Shown here: in pieces, positions 49,739 to 61,968 of the stretch
Layout of the letters: each line of letters begins with the position of its first letter
Position numbering within the stretch: position 1 is the stretch's first letter
DNA from: Larus michahellis
Taxonomy: Eukaryota; Chordata; Aves; Charadriiformes; Laridae
Direction: 5' to 3'
Length of the DNA stretch: 64,000 nt
NCBI RefSeq assembly: GCF_964199755.1
Contig: NC_133899.1
Location: 28,933,446 to 28,997,445, forward strand
Notes under the pieces: generated by a model
Seen by the model: only the letters and a program-made list of their open reading frames with translations
Databases searched by the model: none
What the model was told of the DNA's origin: nothing
Made by a program: the position numbers and the translations under genes

Positions 49739-52700
49739 CTACAAAAGAAAAATGTAATTCAAGGATTTACAGTCAAATGTTTTATTGATACAATATACAA
49801 ATCAAAATTGCAAGACAATAACATGCATTTTAAGATAAAAGGGAGGAAAAAAAATTAACTGCATTTGAATTTGTATCTAAACCACTGTAGTGGAATGAAA
49901 TTTCTCACTAATAGTGGTAATGGACTCATTGAAAGTCTAAATCACAGGAAAAAAGGAGACGTATCTTTTAGGTAAAGCTTTTAGGAGCTGTATCTTTTAG
50001 GTAAAGCTTTTAGGAGCTGTTCTATCTTTGAGAGGCTTAATGTTCTTAGAAGGCATGAAGAATGCAAGAAAAGGTGCTTGTGTACAAAATGTGTAGCCTC
50101 TACTCCAGCTGGTTTACTAAGCCTATCGACTGCAATGCTGGTAATGGAAAAGCTACTTATCCATCCTGTACACTCCTGTAGTAACTGCAAAGTACATTTA
50201 AATCAGAAAGTATATGCATAAGTGTAATTAAAGACAGAATTCACATACAATGGAAAGCAGATTACTACACATCCATTTTTTTGTTTGTAAAGCCCTGCTC
50301 TGTGCAGAAATTCAGTTATGAGTTTTTAAAGAGTCTGGGATTCATGTAGTCTTCTAAAAAGGATGCAATCACCATTTTATCAGAACGTACTGAATACAGG
50401 TAGCTAGCTCAGATATACTTAATGTTAAGCAAAGTTATCTGACACTTGTCTGTCCCACAATGGCTTCCCTATACCCTTCATACTGTGTAAAAAGTAAAGC
50501 CACAACAAATTGGTGGTGAGGATGAGATCCTAATCCAGGATAAAGTGGAACAGAAAACAACTGCAGAATTTAACTTAAGTGGCATTAAGGCTACATACTG
50601 CAGCACTGAGACCGTGGAAATGGGAGGGGGTAGGGGGAGCATTTAAAATGCTGGATGTTTGACAGAAATGAATTTGCCTAATAGTTAAGTGAGGATCAGA
50701 ACACCTAATCCAAGTGACTGGATTAGTGTAGGCTGTAATAAAAACTCTGAGAAAAAGATAATAGTTTTACTAAACGTATTTAAAAGCTTGGAACCCTAGT
50801 TTCTGGTGCCTGGAAACACTTAAGACAGCAAACAAAACATCTTCTGAAAATACTAAGAAAAATACTATGAAATACTATCTTAAACCACAGGTCAATGCAG
50901 AGTATTTTGCTTTTACATGATGTGAAAGAAAATCCTAACTAATTCCTTTGGATGTAAAAATTAGTTTAGAGCATATATTAAAAATCTGTTCTCTAGAAAC
51001 AGTTTAACAATGTTTGTTAGTTGTTTTCCTGGCAGTCCCTATAAAAACTGCAAGACATTGGGGTGCACAGAGAAGGCACACAGATGAATGAAAAAACCCA
51101 CAACATTAAACACCAAAGAAATGCTATCCATTGGTTTATAAATCACAACACAAAGTTCACCAACAGAGCAGCCCATACAGCAATTATTAAGCTACACACT
51201 ATTCTATCATCTAACTAGTCACTAAGACAGTTACAATAAAGTTTATCTTTTGAATGCTTTTGTAAAAGAGAGAAACAGGACTAAAGTGAGTGTTTGATGT
51301 TTGTGTTTTCTGTAATTTTACAATACAGCTTCTGTAAAAGGTAAAGTTGCCGAAAATGACAATGCTTCTGAAAGCATGCATATGTAAAATACCTGCTATT
51401 ATGGATATTGTTAAAATGAAGTAACATAGCCACAAATGCCAAATGCTATTTATTCTGTGTTGTGAATTAAGAGGATACATGTAGATACACTGGTAGAAAC
51501 GGTTGAGACATTCAGTTGCACTGGTAATCTATAGGATGTTTGTAGATTCTAGATACAGTGGTTAACACCAGCCTGAAACAAAAGACATTAATTTTGAATA
51601 ACTGATGATGTCCAGGATATGACTGTAGTAAAGACCAATTCTTGTTCCTACTGGAGAAAAGCAGCATCGAACCATTAGCCATCTCTGGATGATAAATTCA
51701 GAGGATGTTCTCATATGGGGCTGTTATGTCTCTTATGTAAGCACTACAGAGCAGGAGGATGGCTCTGTCAGCTTCTGCTATTGCAAAAATCAACCACTTC
51801 TTAGGATATGTCATGATGTTTATTTTCCAAACAAATCGTAAATCAAAACCTGTCACTGACGTACTATATTTCACAGGTTGTTGTAACTAAATTGATAGCT
51901 TTGGTAGGAATGCATTTGTCATTTTTCTGTATTTTAATGTTAAAGACAAATATGTAATACACAGCAATGGGTAAAACAACTTCAAACAGCATATTCTTTC
52001 TAATGGCGCTGTTCAGAACGCTGCCAGAAGAAAAATATTATTACGCATCTTGCATTTTTGTACCACATTAATAAATGTAATTAGAGGGAATTCAATTGTG
52101 GCAATAAAGTTTCATGTACTACAAGATTGCACTGGGTGCAGAAGCCACAAACAAGCTGCCTAATGGAGTCTCTAGCCATTATCATAATACTAACATTAAT
52201 GCCACTTTTCATAGCAGAGTTACAGCAGTGGCTTCATATCCCATCTGACAACGGCCGTTTCTAGGTTCTTCATTAAAAGGTGAAAAATACTCACAATCTA
52301 TGAGGTAAACTTCTTCCTTAAAATCAAGCGCTCAGTTCTACCCCTTATCAGCTGTGCAACAGTATTAATTTATGTTGGCTTTATAGAAACAATTTTCATT
52401 CCAACAAGGCTCTTTTGAAAGCAATCTGTATTTCTCCTGTGCTATTCATTTAAGACTCTATTAAGTGACTGGTTATTTGATTCTTCTTGAAATTTAGTAG
52501 AGTTCACATATCTAGACTAACTTTTTCTCTCTCTTACAAAAAAAAACAAAAAAAAACAAAAACAAACAAAAAAAAACCCCACCACACAAAACAAAAAAAA
52601 CCACCCTGTGCCTCTCATCGTGCTGTTATCCTCCTCTGCCCCTCTTCTGCAACACCGTTTTAGGAACCCTGTGAGGAAACTTGAACCCTGTATCCAAAGT

Positions 52701-53290
52701 GAAGATGTGCCATCTTTTTCAGAACAGTGTGCTATTTTCACCGTTTCTAACAACATCCTGACTGGTGGCAATTCTAGTTACTATGTCTGAGTTAACGTAA
52801 TTGTAGGGCTCTTCATTTATCAAGTCCCTGGTTTTAACACTTACATTTTAAAGCGCATTGCCACCGTGCCCTGTGTACCGTGCCTTCATTACTGTGTCTG
52901 CCAAGTCCTCACAAAGTCAAACACCTTCTGGATTGCCACATTTTACTTAGTCGGGCAGATACCAAACAAAAGGATATTGCTGCAGACTATTCCCTAAACT
53001 CCTGGAATTTAAAAATTAAACCGATTTTTGTCAAAATGGTAGGAGAAAAAAAAAAAAAATCCTGTGAGATACCACACGGGCTTCCAGTAAGCGCCACAAA
53101 ATGGCGGCATAAGAGAAGGGGAGCGGGTCCCCACCCTGCGGAGAGGTGTGACGGGGCCGTGGCGGCCAGGTGGCCCCTCTGCATTTTGGGTGGCCATCAG
53201 CACTGGGAAAGTGACCAGTACGTGGTGACCTGCGCCGCCTGAGACGCTGACAGAAGGGGAAAGGCGAGGAGAGCCACGGAAGGGCCTTAC
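49739..53290 (-). other. probable 5' (non-coding) intron of SIX6OS1
   Basis: Runs from the donor of the proposed non-coding first exon to the acceptor of the first coding exon. It holds a 29-bp tandem duplication and an A-rich (CAAA)n tract at about 52,538-52,603. Additional untranslated exons cannot be excluded. Confidence 0.5.
49961..50018. repeat. perfect 29-bp tandem duplication
   Basis: Two identical 29-base units lie back to back (49,961-49,989 and 49,990-50,018). Each contains two TTTTAGG half-repeats, so the unit itself is internally repetitive. Likely a variable-number site in the SIX6OS1 5' intron. Confidence 0.92.
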
Positions 53291-53800
53291 CTCGGGCTGC
53301 CAGGCGCGGGGGTCCCGAGCAGGACCACCGTTGTCCCGGAGGGGAACAGGGGCGGCCCAGAGCCGCCGCCAAACTACCGCAGCAGGAGCCCCGCAGCCCG
53401 GCGAAGGGCCCACTCCCAGCACGGCCTCGTCGCTCTCCCTCACCGCCGCCCGCGCGCCCCGCCACAGCGGGGCGGGAAAACGGCCCGCGCGAGCCTGGGG
53501 AGGGCAGAGGGGAGACGCGGCGGGGAGCCGTGAGGAGGGTGCGGAGCCGGGCTGGGGGAGCGGCCTCCTGCGTGGCGGAACGGGCAGCTCAGCCCCGGGA
53601 AATGGTGGGGAAGGGGCGGCAGGTGTCACCTCCCCGCCGTCGCCTCGCCGCCCTCCTTGCCGCGGGTGGCTGGGGCCAGCCCCGTCGGGCTTTCCGCTGG
53701 GAAACCTGGAGGAGATTCACCTGCCGGGAGAAAGGGGCTGAAGGCCATTTTGCGAGCAGGTCAACAAGCCGGGCCCGCTGCCCATCGCCATGGCCCTCCG
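53095..53800. promoter_or_regulatory. CpG island, probable SIX6OS1 promoter
   Basis: An abrupt change from AT-rich to CpG-dense sequence at the 5' side of SIX6OS1, with many GGCGGG and CCGCC boxes and no TATA box. It is the nearest CpG island upstream of the first coding exon and contains a strong minus-strand splice donor. Promoter use is inferred. Confidence 0.6.
53291..53600 (-). other. proposed non-coding first exon of SIX6OS1
   Basis: A minus-strand donor GAG|GTAAGG at 53,291/53,290 sits in the CpG island. The first coding exon has an acceptor eight bases before its ATG, so an upstream untranslated exon is required, and this is the best candidate. The outer limit is arbitrary because the start site is not visible. 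Confidence 0.45.
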
Positions 53801-56800
53801 CTCCTTCTGAGGCACATCGGTGGGTTGCGTGTCCCCCCCCAAAACCCACGCGTTTGCCTTGACAGTGAGAGTTGTGAGGGAAAGATCGACATTTCCGAGG
53901 GCTTGGGGGCGGAGGGCCGAGCCAGCGGCGCTGAAAAGCGATGAGGATGCTCCATCTACCGGGGAGAGCGGGCAGGCGGGCGGCCGCCGGGGAGAGGAGG
54001 CAGCAACGGGGCACGTCCTGGAAAGGTGCTGGGGGAGTTAAACACACACACACACACCCCGGCATGTAACACAAAAAAAAAAAAAAGAGGCTGCAGCCCA
54101 TAACTTGCTTTATCCACCCGCCGGGTCCCACGCGTGTTGCTGACCCAGATGGGGGTGTAGCCGTTGCCTAAATCCGCCTTCCCTCCATACCTCACGTCTA
54201 AAGGAGCGGCCGAACCCTCCTGGCGGTTTAAAACCACATTAAAGTATCGCGCTTCACATCCTGGAGCAGTGCTTTACATTGAAGGCGCCGGAGAACGTCA
54301 CCATCTCTGGTGCGGAGGGCAGCCTCGGCAGCACAAGTTGCGCTCACAAAATCGTGTGCCTTTATTTATTTATTGATGTGCAGCATTACAAGGAGAGGGA
54401 AAAAAAAAAAAAAAAAGCACGGAAGAAACTAGAACACGATACTTCCCTCCAAAGTGCGGTAGCAACGGGGTTGTGTTTTCTTCCCTATTGAGATCACTGG
54501 GGCAGAGGACGGATTTTAGACTATCAATAAGCAAAGGAAAATAAATTAGATGGGGGTGGGGGCACCGAGTGAATGAAAAAAAAAAACCTAACCAACCAAC
54601 CAACCAAAAAAAAAAAAGACGTCAGCGTGGCTGGAGCAAGAAGAAAGGACAGGGAAAATAGGACAGAAGAAACGAGCAGAAAATTATTTCTGCCACCCGC
54701 AGCACGGGTGTCGGTCAGATGCGATGCTGCATTCAGGAGACTCAATTCAACCAACAAGAAATGCAGCTTCAAAGAGAAATAGCTGACCTACCTGGCTTCA
54801 GGTCAGAGATGAAGGAGGGGAAAGAAAAGAGAGACAGACAAGTGGAAAACGGCATGTTCTTTTGGAAGCCATGTGTCTGCGGCCTCTGCTCTGTGCACCG
54901 CGCTGGCGGCGAGGCTCCGTCCCTTCCTGTAGCATCTCCGTCTTATCTCCCTGCCTGTCCCGGAGGGCAAAAGCCGCCTCCCTGCCCAGCTCCCTAGGGA
55001 CACTTTAATTCCTAGATGCCCCTGGGGCCTCCGCAATTGCTGCTTTGCAATCCGTCTTCCCAAATCATTAAATAAAACCCAAGGAGAAATTGCTTCAAAG
55101 CTTTGTCCTGCCTTAAGCACTTCTCTTAATGACAACCCAAACTTCTAAAAATAGGAATTTAACAGCAGAGTAGCAGATAACTTCAGTGTTGTTCATTAAC
55201 ACCTCCCGGTGTCCCGGTAATTTAAGCAGCGATGTCAAGGGAAGCTGAGGTTCCCACAGATCCAGGAACCCAAGCTCACCGGGAAGGTTGTCAGTCATTT
55301 CAACAGGCTTTGGATAAAGTCAGCGGGAACTTCCCGGTTAATTCCCTCTCGGGACTGTCAAGAGCTGGTCCCCACTGGGGCTTTCCAGGGCCCGAGAGCT
55401 CCTTTAGCCCATCTATTTTATCGCAAGGACTCCCAAGCCGAGGTTGTCGCCCTGTCCCCACCCAAAAACACGGTTTCTGAAGCTGCAGAAAGGAGGGCTT
55501 TGTGTCCCGCTGGTTTAGCCTTGTTTTGCCTTGCTTTCCAATAGCGTTCCTCTGAAAAAAACAAAAAACAAAAAAAAACCCAAACAAACAAAAAAAAAAC
55601 CACCACCAAAAACCAACAAAAAAAGTCCAACACCAAAGTCATAAACAATTACTTTCATTCCCGGCCGGCAAGCAGGAAGGAGTCTTTCATAGTATCATCT
55701 CTAATCAGGTTGCATTCCTCGGAAAAGAGATACGGTCGATTCAGGGCTCAGAAAGGGCTCCCAAACTCGCTCCCCGCTGCTGGCAGACCCCCAGGCCCGT
55801 CACCCCGTTAGCGGAGAGCCTCTTCGCTGCCCCTCGGTAGGCTCAGCTTTCTCCATACACCTCTTTGGTTTTGACGGGCTTCCTTCGCCGCCTCCTCCAG
55901 CTGATGGAGAGGGCAAAGAAACCCAGGACCTTCCCCGCAGAGAGGACAGAGTACCCTGTGCCCCCAGCCGCACCAGTTTGGGAAGACATCTAGGGACACC
56001 CTCCCCAGATCCCCCCGGAGAAAGCGGGGAAGCGTCGTTGTCTGCTCCTTGAGCCTCCCCTGGCTGCCCTCCCGCAGAGGGAGAGCAGCCGGTGCCTAAA
56101 CTCACACAGGGGTGTAATGACCGGAGGGCAGCGGTGTTCCTGCAGAGTTTGGGAGACACGGGGCCGGGGGGGGCCGGGGGGGACGGGACAGGACAACATC
56201 ACATCTGGAGAGCGGCAGGTACGGGATAAACGTGTCCCTAACAGGTGCCTTTCTTCTCAACCGGAATAACTAGCTCAGAAAGGCGATGAGCAGGTAAGGC
56301 GGAGAAGCTGAAGTACGGCCCCTCAAAACCCGGCAAGCTTCGGGGACGTCCTGCCTGTTATCTTTCAGCGGAAAAAAAAAAAAAGAAAAGGGGGTGGGGG
56401 GTGGACGAGTCCCATCCTCATGTGGCTGCTCTGGGATAAACTTGCTCCTTCAGCAGCACCGTCAGTCCAGGCAGATGCCCACCTTCAGCCTTAGCCCTAA
56501 TCCTGTTTCCAAGACCGGGGTGGTGCCAGGGAGCTGGACCAGGACCTAGACTGGCCTGGGCGTGATGCTGCTGACTCCCAGAGGGCACCCAAAGCTGCGG
56601 AGGAGCTCCCTCGCCAGAAACCAGGGCCCCAGTTCCCGAGCAGCCTTCATCCACAGAGAGTAACCTCCGCTAAGGGCTGGAGTCCAGCCCAGTGCCAGTG
56701 CCCTGACCAGTTGTGACACAGTATTTCTCCGGGACTCAGCTTCAGAAGCATTTAGCCACTACACTATCTCCGGGTGTCTAAATCCAGGTTCTTCACCCTT

Positions 56801-58240
56801 CCCTCAAACACGCGAATTGTCCCCGTTCCTGTTTTCTGCTAAATAAGTGTCTTCGTGACAGCCCTCGGCCACATCCCGAGAGATGTAATATTTGAAGGAT
56901 TTTCATACTTTCTTTTGCATTTCCATAGACACGAAATAGTTTTCCATTCGACCCCTGCTCTCAGTTCCTCGCCTCTCACGGGAAGGGAGCCACAAGAATG
57001 CCTTATTTTCCCAAAGGACCACTTCCCATGGGTAAAAAAAAAAAAAAAAAAAAAAAGTTTAAAAAAAAGGATTTATTGGGGGAAAAAACATCTGAATGGT
57101 CAAAAACTTCTAGATTTATTTTAATAGTTTGGGATTTTGTTTGGCTGCTTTTGTTCCAATTTGCAGTGAAAACACTGATGGAGCCCCGGGATTTTAAGCA
57201 GAGAGAATATTTTATGAGAACACACCTCAGTTGAAAAGGAGATTTGGTGGTGTGTGTATTTACTTGCAGGTAAAGGCAGCAGCCAAACAAATCCCGATGG
57301 ACCGGGGACTTTAAAACCAGGCCCATAGCTACACTCTAAAGAAAATTAAAGATAAATCTTGGATGGTAGATCTTTTCTGCCTGCAGCCCTGGCCTTGACC
57401 GGGGCCCTACACAAGGAAGGTCTTTCCTTACCAGTCTCAAAATAATTAATTTTTTTCAGTTTTCAGTGCTTCTTTATTCTAACATCAAATATACCAGGCA
57501 TGGTCTGATACTTCGTATTACAGGTAACTTAAACAATACTCCGAAAGGCAAACATTTGATAAATACACGGTCTGAGAGTGGAAAGGGGGTGAACATCTCT
57601 GTCGGTCCGACGTAATTTTCGGGACTCTCGGGCGCTTTCATCGCTTATCAGTAATTTAAGTGAGGATCCAGCCTGCACACTCTCCCTAATATTAAGCAGA
57701 TTAGAGATTTAAACATAACTCTTTTTAGGAAGAAACGGAGCGGTTGTTAGCTGCTATTTCAACGACTATGTCACTCTAAAAAATAAAAAGGCAAACACAT
57801 GTAACACATCGAAGCACGGGTCATTTCCCTACCAAGCACCCCCCGCCATATCGTCCTGAGCTTGAGAACCTTCCTCCACCAAAGCTCCCGGGTGGCACGG
57901 TGGGAAACGCTCTCGAAAGCCCCGGACCCTGTCCCCGGAGGGGCTGACATTTTCAGTAACCTTTTCTACAAGCGACAGCGGGCACTCTCCTCCGCCCGAG
58001 CATCTCTCCTCTTCCAGCGGCATGGGATGCACCGGGGGAGCCGGGCTGAGGGCAGGAACCCGCGCCGCTCCCCGCAGCCCGCTCCAGCCGGGCCGACCCG
58101 GAGCGCTCCCCAGCACTAGGCCGGCTCGTGCCGGTGCCGATCCAAGGCCAGAAAATCTCGGCTGATTTCCTAGGTCCCCGCCCGAGGGACTGCCTGCACT
58201 CCGGTTCACGCAGCCAACGCTGCAGACTAGGTTAGCATCA
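53801..58240. other. intergenic region between SIX6OS1 and SIX6 (proximal to SIX6OS1)
   Basis: GC-variable DNA with CpG-rich patches around 55.7-56.7 and 57.8-58.2 kb. It has many simple tracts: a CA microsatellite at about 54,041-54,056, a CAAA-type tract at 55,555-55,622 and A23 at 57,034-57,056. A G-rich block lies at 56,161-56,188. Several GC-rich open frames are read as chance. Confidence 0.6.
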
Positions 58241-58259
58241 CTTAATGAACTCCCACATC

Positions 58260-58730
58260 TCCGCCAATCCTGCCGAGACCTATAAAGTAGGGCTTCTCGT
58301 TCCCGGGGGTGTTTTTTTTATGCAATACTTAGCGCCAATCAAAGGTTTAAAAAATGCATTCGCACCTTCGCTGCATTAGGAAACGCCGTCTAGATAAATA
58401 ATCCTCGGGGACTGCGATTCTGGGACACGGGATAGCTGATAACTGCTGATATGAGGATGTATAGATATGTTGCTCAGCATATTTTTGCTTTAAGGCCTTG
58501 GAGGGGGATGCCAGAGAGCACACCGTGTCGCTGCAGGCCGTCGGGATGGTGTGGATTGCTGACAGTATTTTTTATAAATATTTTTTAATGTACAGTTTTA
58601 TTCCTTGTTCTCCAGTGGGTTCATCTCTGCAGGGATAACGCTACCTGTAGCAAGGGTCAGAGCCGTGGCCCAAATTAAGGTAGCTATCATTGCCGGCTAT
58701 TAATGTCACGAGTATTGTCCCTATTGCACG
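58260..58730. promoter_or_regulatory. candidate SIX6 upstream regulatory element
   Basis: A low-CpG, AT-richer island within GC-rich flanks, about 3.5 kb upstream of SIX6. It has TAAT-core sites (AAATTAAGG, CTATTAATG, TATCATTG), a CCAATCAAAG site that fits TCF/CCAAT-type factors, and a GATAACTGCTGATATGAGG stretch. It looks like a developmental enhancer. Motif content only; conservation untested. Confidence 0.35.
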
Positions 58731-59424
58731 GGCGGGGGGGAAAGAAGAAAAAAGACGAAAAAAAGGAGAAACGAAGCGGATACGCCCGAGTGCGCACCCA
58801 GGCTCGCAGGCAGCTCTAATGAGACACGGGGGCTGAGCCGGGAGCCTGGGCATCCCAGGACACTGAGCTTTCCCGGGGAGCCTCTCCTGGACGCGGCACC
58901 TGGTCCCACGGGGGTGGGGGTTCTTCCTGGGGTCCCCGGTCGCGCTGCGGAGACAAAGCCCGGCCCGGCCCGGCCCGGCGGTAAAGCTCCTCCGGAGCGA
59001 CGGGGCGGGGGGAAACCTGCTGGGGTCCCGGCAACGGATAAAAGCGCGGGGCGTGGGAGAGAGATGGCGGGGTCCCCTTGGAGATGATATCTCTCTCGGC
59101 GCTGGTGGCACAGAGCGAGGACCCCGTAGGTCCTTCCCCAGACAGGCACAAGCCGATTCCTCCCAGACTGTGACACTTCCCAAATACAGACCCCAGGGTA
59201 CACAGCTGGGGAGGGCGCAGAGCTGCTAAGGCTGGGCTGATTTTCCCGCTTGGGTCACCATTTAAACGGCTAACAGAACGTTCCTGGGTCCGTTTCGCTG
59301 TTGGCTTTTCTTTTACTCCATCTCCCCTCCCAGCAGGGCTGCCAGCATCTCCCCATCCGGGCCAGTTTCTGGGGAACAAAGGCTGGGGACCTCGGGGACA
59401 GCCCCTCGCCCCTGCGAGCTGCTC

Positions 59425-59640
59425 TCGCTGCTCTTAATGAGGATACATTTCTTTAGCCTACAGTCCTGGCTTTCATTATGGAGCCTGTCTCGCTCTATTC
59501 ATGGTCATTAGGCTGCAGCCCAGTAACTCCTTCGCCAGATCATGTGCATGCTTTAAAGAAAAGAAAAAAAAAAAAAAGATTAAAAAGAAAGACCTACAGT
59601 AATATTAGCAATCATCATCATCATCATCATCTGGCCGGTC
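59425..59640. promoter_or_regulatory. candidate SIX6 upstream regulatory element, with (ATC)n repeat
   Basis: An AT-richer segment 2.6-2.8 kb upstream of SIX6 carrying homeodomain cores (CTTAATGAGG, CATTATGG, GTCATTAGG) and TGTGCATGC. It is followed by an A-rich run and an (ATC)n microsatellite at about 59,612-59,630. Enhancer status is inferred. Confidence 0.33.
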
Positions 59641-60809
59641 TAAATTAGCTAGCCATTCACACAGGCTTTCCACCCTTCCACCTCTCTCAAAGCAGAGGTT
59701 TTCTCCATCAGCCCCTGTCCCGGGATGCTTTCGGGGGTTGCTGGCCGCCCTCCGGTGTTCCCCGGCCCCGCGGAGGTCGCCACCTTCTCACCCGCTCGCT
59801 GGGGAAGCCCGATGCTCATACCGAAGAGGCTTGGGTTTGTTTTTTTTATCCGTGTCAGAAAAGGTTATTTGGGATCTTTCATTGAGCTGCTCAAATGAAT
59901 ATTTTTCCCTGGTGGAGACGACAGGGATGGGGCGGAAGGAGACTCTGCATCAGCAACATTTATAGATTGTATTTTCTTCTCTTATTTTTAGTTCCTTTTT
60001 TTTTTTTTCCTAATCTGATGGGCAAACCAAACCTGGGTCTGTAAAGTGAAGTCGAAGAGTCTCTCCTTTTATTTTTCAAGTTTTTGTGGAGTGTCTCTGA
60101 ACTCGTGAGTTATGTGTGTGCTTTTATGTCTCCCCAGCTCTGTCGGGTTTTATGAAAATGAGCAGTATTGAAAGCTTTTCCATCCCGCTAGCTGTGAGCC
60201 TCACATAAATGATGTAAATGGCTCGAAGGGTTTTTTTCAAGTGAACTGTGTAGATCTGTGAAAATAATATCAGGGTTTTCCGTCAGAATGAGCTTAGCAC
60301 TGTACTGAGGCGTACTATAATCTGACCCGACACCTCCGACCATCTGCGCTATCTATCTGCCTTCTGATTTACCAAATCTTCACAAGCAAAAGACAAATTG
60401 TACTTGATACTAAAGAAAAGACAGCGAGCCCCAGTCCAGCTCCACTTCTGCGGAGAAATGATTGGAGAAAATGTAAATCTGTTTAATTTCGGTCGGGCAA
60501 CTAGCAAAGGAGCTTTCTTAAAAAAGGAAAGAAAGGAGGGAAAAAAAAGAAAAAGAAAAAAAACACAAAAGAGAAAAGGGAAAGGGAAAACAACAACATA
60601 TCAAATTAAGAAGGCATTTCTTTGACAAGTATTCTAGAAAAAAAAAACCAACAACAACAAAAAAACAACCCAACGTTGCAAAGAGCAGAGGAGAGAACAT
60701 ATTGAGCTTAATTCAAAATATATGCTGCCTTTCCGAGCATGGTGTCTAACGTTCCCGGAAAGAAATTGCCACTGAGCAGCTATGTGTAGAATAAAGAGTG
60801 GCTTCTTGA

Positions 60810-60825
60810 CCCCCCCCCCCCCCCC
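60810..60825. repeat. C16 homopolymer
   Basis: A pure run of sixteen C residues, rare in vertebrate DNA and error-prone in assembly. The length is uncertain for that reason. Confidence 0.85.
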
Positions 60826-61009
60826 GCCTTCTCTCCAGAAAACAAATCGTATCCTCACAAGGAAGAAAGTGATTTCATTCCTGCCCCGAGACGGATGGAG
60901 GTTGCCCCGCTCCTCCGAAGGGGTGGCCAGGCGCCCGGCTCGCCCCGAGCCCCGAAGTCGCTCTCTCGGGGTGCGGGGGGTCTGGGGTGAGGGGAGGGGA
61001 ACCTGCGGG

Positions 61010-61180
61010 GAATGATTACTTCTAGGTGATCAATATTTCAAAAGGTTCCTGAAATCTGCTTTAAGTCGCTGTTCTGACCTACAAATGACTTCTCACTCCT
61101 CGCGACTATTCTCGGCGCCTATTCAGGGCCATTCAGCCGAAAACAATAAGGTTTTAAATGTTAAAAAAAAAAATAAATTA
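61010..61180. promoter_or_regulatory. candidate proximal SIX6 regulatory element
   Basis: About 1.1 kb upstream of the SIX6 start, between GC-rich blocks. It includes ATGATTACTTC, GTGATCAATATTTC, CTTTAAG and an AACAATAAGG SOX-like site. This is the pattern expected of a conserved promoter-proximal element. Not tested for conservation. Confidence 0.33.
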
Positions 61181-61327
61181 AATCATAAAGCTTTAGTTGA
61201 ACGGAGAAGGGCGCTGGGCTCTTTGCAGATAATTCTTCGTCTTAACAGAGATAGGAATTGACCTATAGGGGGAAGGGGGAGAGTTTTTCCTAAACCTCGT
61301 CTCTACTTGCGGTCCTCCTGCAGCATC

Positions 61328-61370
61328 CATTGTCACTAACACTCCCAGCATCACTGTCACTGTTATGCAG
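61328..61370. promoter_or_regulatory. SOX and SOX/POU-like sites upstream of SIX6
   Basis: A CATTGT SOX core at 61,328 and CTGTTATGCAG at 61,360-61,370. The second resembles a SOX/POU composite site with mismatches. SOXB1 control of SIX6 through a remote enhancer has been reported in vertebrates, but this site itself is only a motif match. Confidence 0.3.
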
Positions 61371-61649
61371 CCGGTTTTTGTCTGATTTCTCAGCCTTATC
61401 CCTCTCTCCGATCCCGTGTGCGCCGACCTCTGTGCGTGCAGCACCGGGCCGGACCCCACAGCTTTACCGGGGAGGGTGTAGGGGGGTCCCGCACATCCCA
61501 TCGCGGGGGCCGCTCCCTCCAACTTTCCGGCAGCAAACGGCAGCGGGTGCCCCCCTTCTCCGCCCTGCAGCCGGCCGCTCCGGGGGCGGGTGAGCGGCTC
61601 TGCCCCTGCCCGGAGCGGACGGACCGGGCGGCGCGGTCGCGGCACCCGG

Positions 61650-61731
61650 GGAGCGGGACGGGACGGGACGGGACGGGGCGCCCCGGGGAGCGGGGCGGGG
61701 AGCCGGGCGGGGGGGGAGCCGGGGCGGGGAG
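61650..61731. repeat. GGGAC pentamer repeat and G-rich quadruplex-prone tract
   Basis: Four to five tandem GGGAC pentamers, followed by several runs of four or more G residues spaced by short loops. This can form G-quadruplexes on the plus strand just upstream of the SIX6 CCAAT boxes. Confidence 0.6.
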
Positions 61732-61767
61732 GTGCTGCCGGCCGGCGGCGCGGGGCCTTCCGCCGTG

Positions 61768-61822
61768 ATTGGCAGCGGCTGACAGTGAGTGGCAGCCCCG
61801 CCATGGAAACCCGGGAGCCAAT
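61768..61822 (+). promoter_or_regulatory. SIX6 core promoter, two CCAAT boxes
   Basis: An inverted CCAAT (ATTGG at 61,768) and a direct CCAAT (61,818) lie 50 bases apart in a TATA-less CpG island, 400-460 bases before the SIX6 ATG. This spacing suits NF-Y binding and a start site shortly downstream. The start site itself is not visible. Confidence 0.5.
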
Positions 61823-61892
61823 CTGCCGAGCCCGGCAGCAAATCAGCCGCTCCCGCAGCAGCGCGGCGGCGGCGGCGCGGAGCTGGGCTTGT

Positions 61893-61968
61893 GCCTTTTC
61901 TTTTTTTCCTTTTTTTTTTCCTTTTTTTTCCCTTTTTTTTCCCCCTTCCCTCCCTCCCCCCACGCCCG
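61893..61968. repeat. polypyrimidine tract in the SIX6 5' leader
   Basis: About 75 bases made almost only of T and C: runs of T broken by CC, then C-rich. The opposite strand is polypurine, so a triplex (H-DNA) is possible. It lies between the CCAAT boxes and the coding start. Confidence 0.8.

Noticed and set aside
53009-54131. Several 90-206 codon frames on both strands in the CpG island
   Set aside because: CpG-rich DNA has few stop codons. The products are Pro/Arg/Gly/Ala-rich and unrelated to known families.
58641-59379. Overlapping 160-187 codon minus-strand frames upstream of SIX6
   Set aside because: Three frames open at once in GC-rich DNA is a composition effect. No conserved motif.
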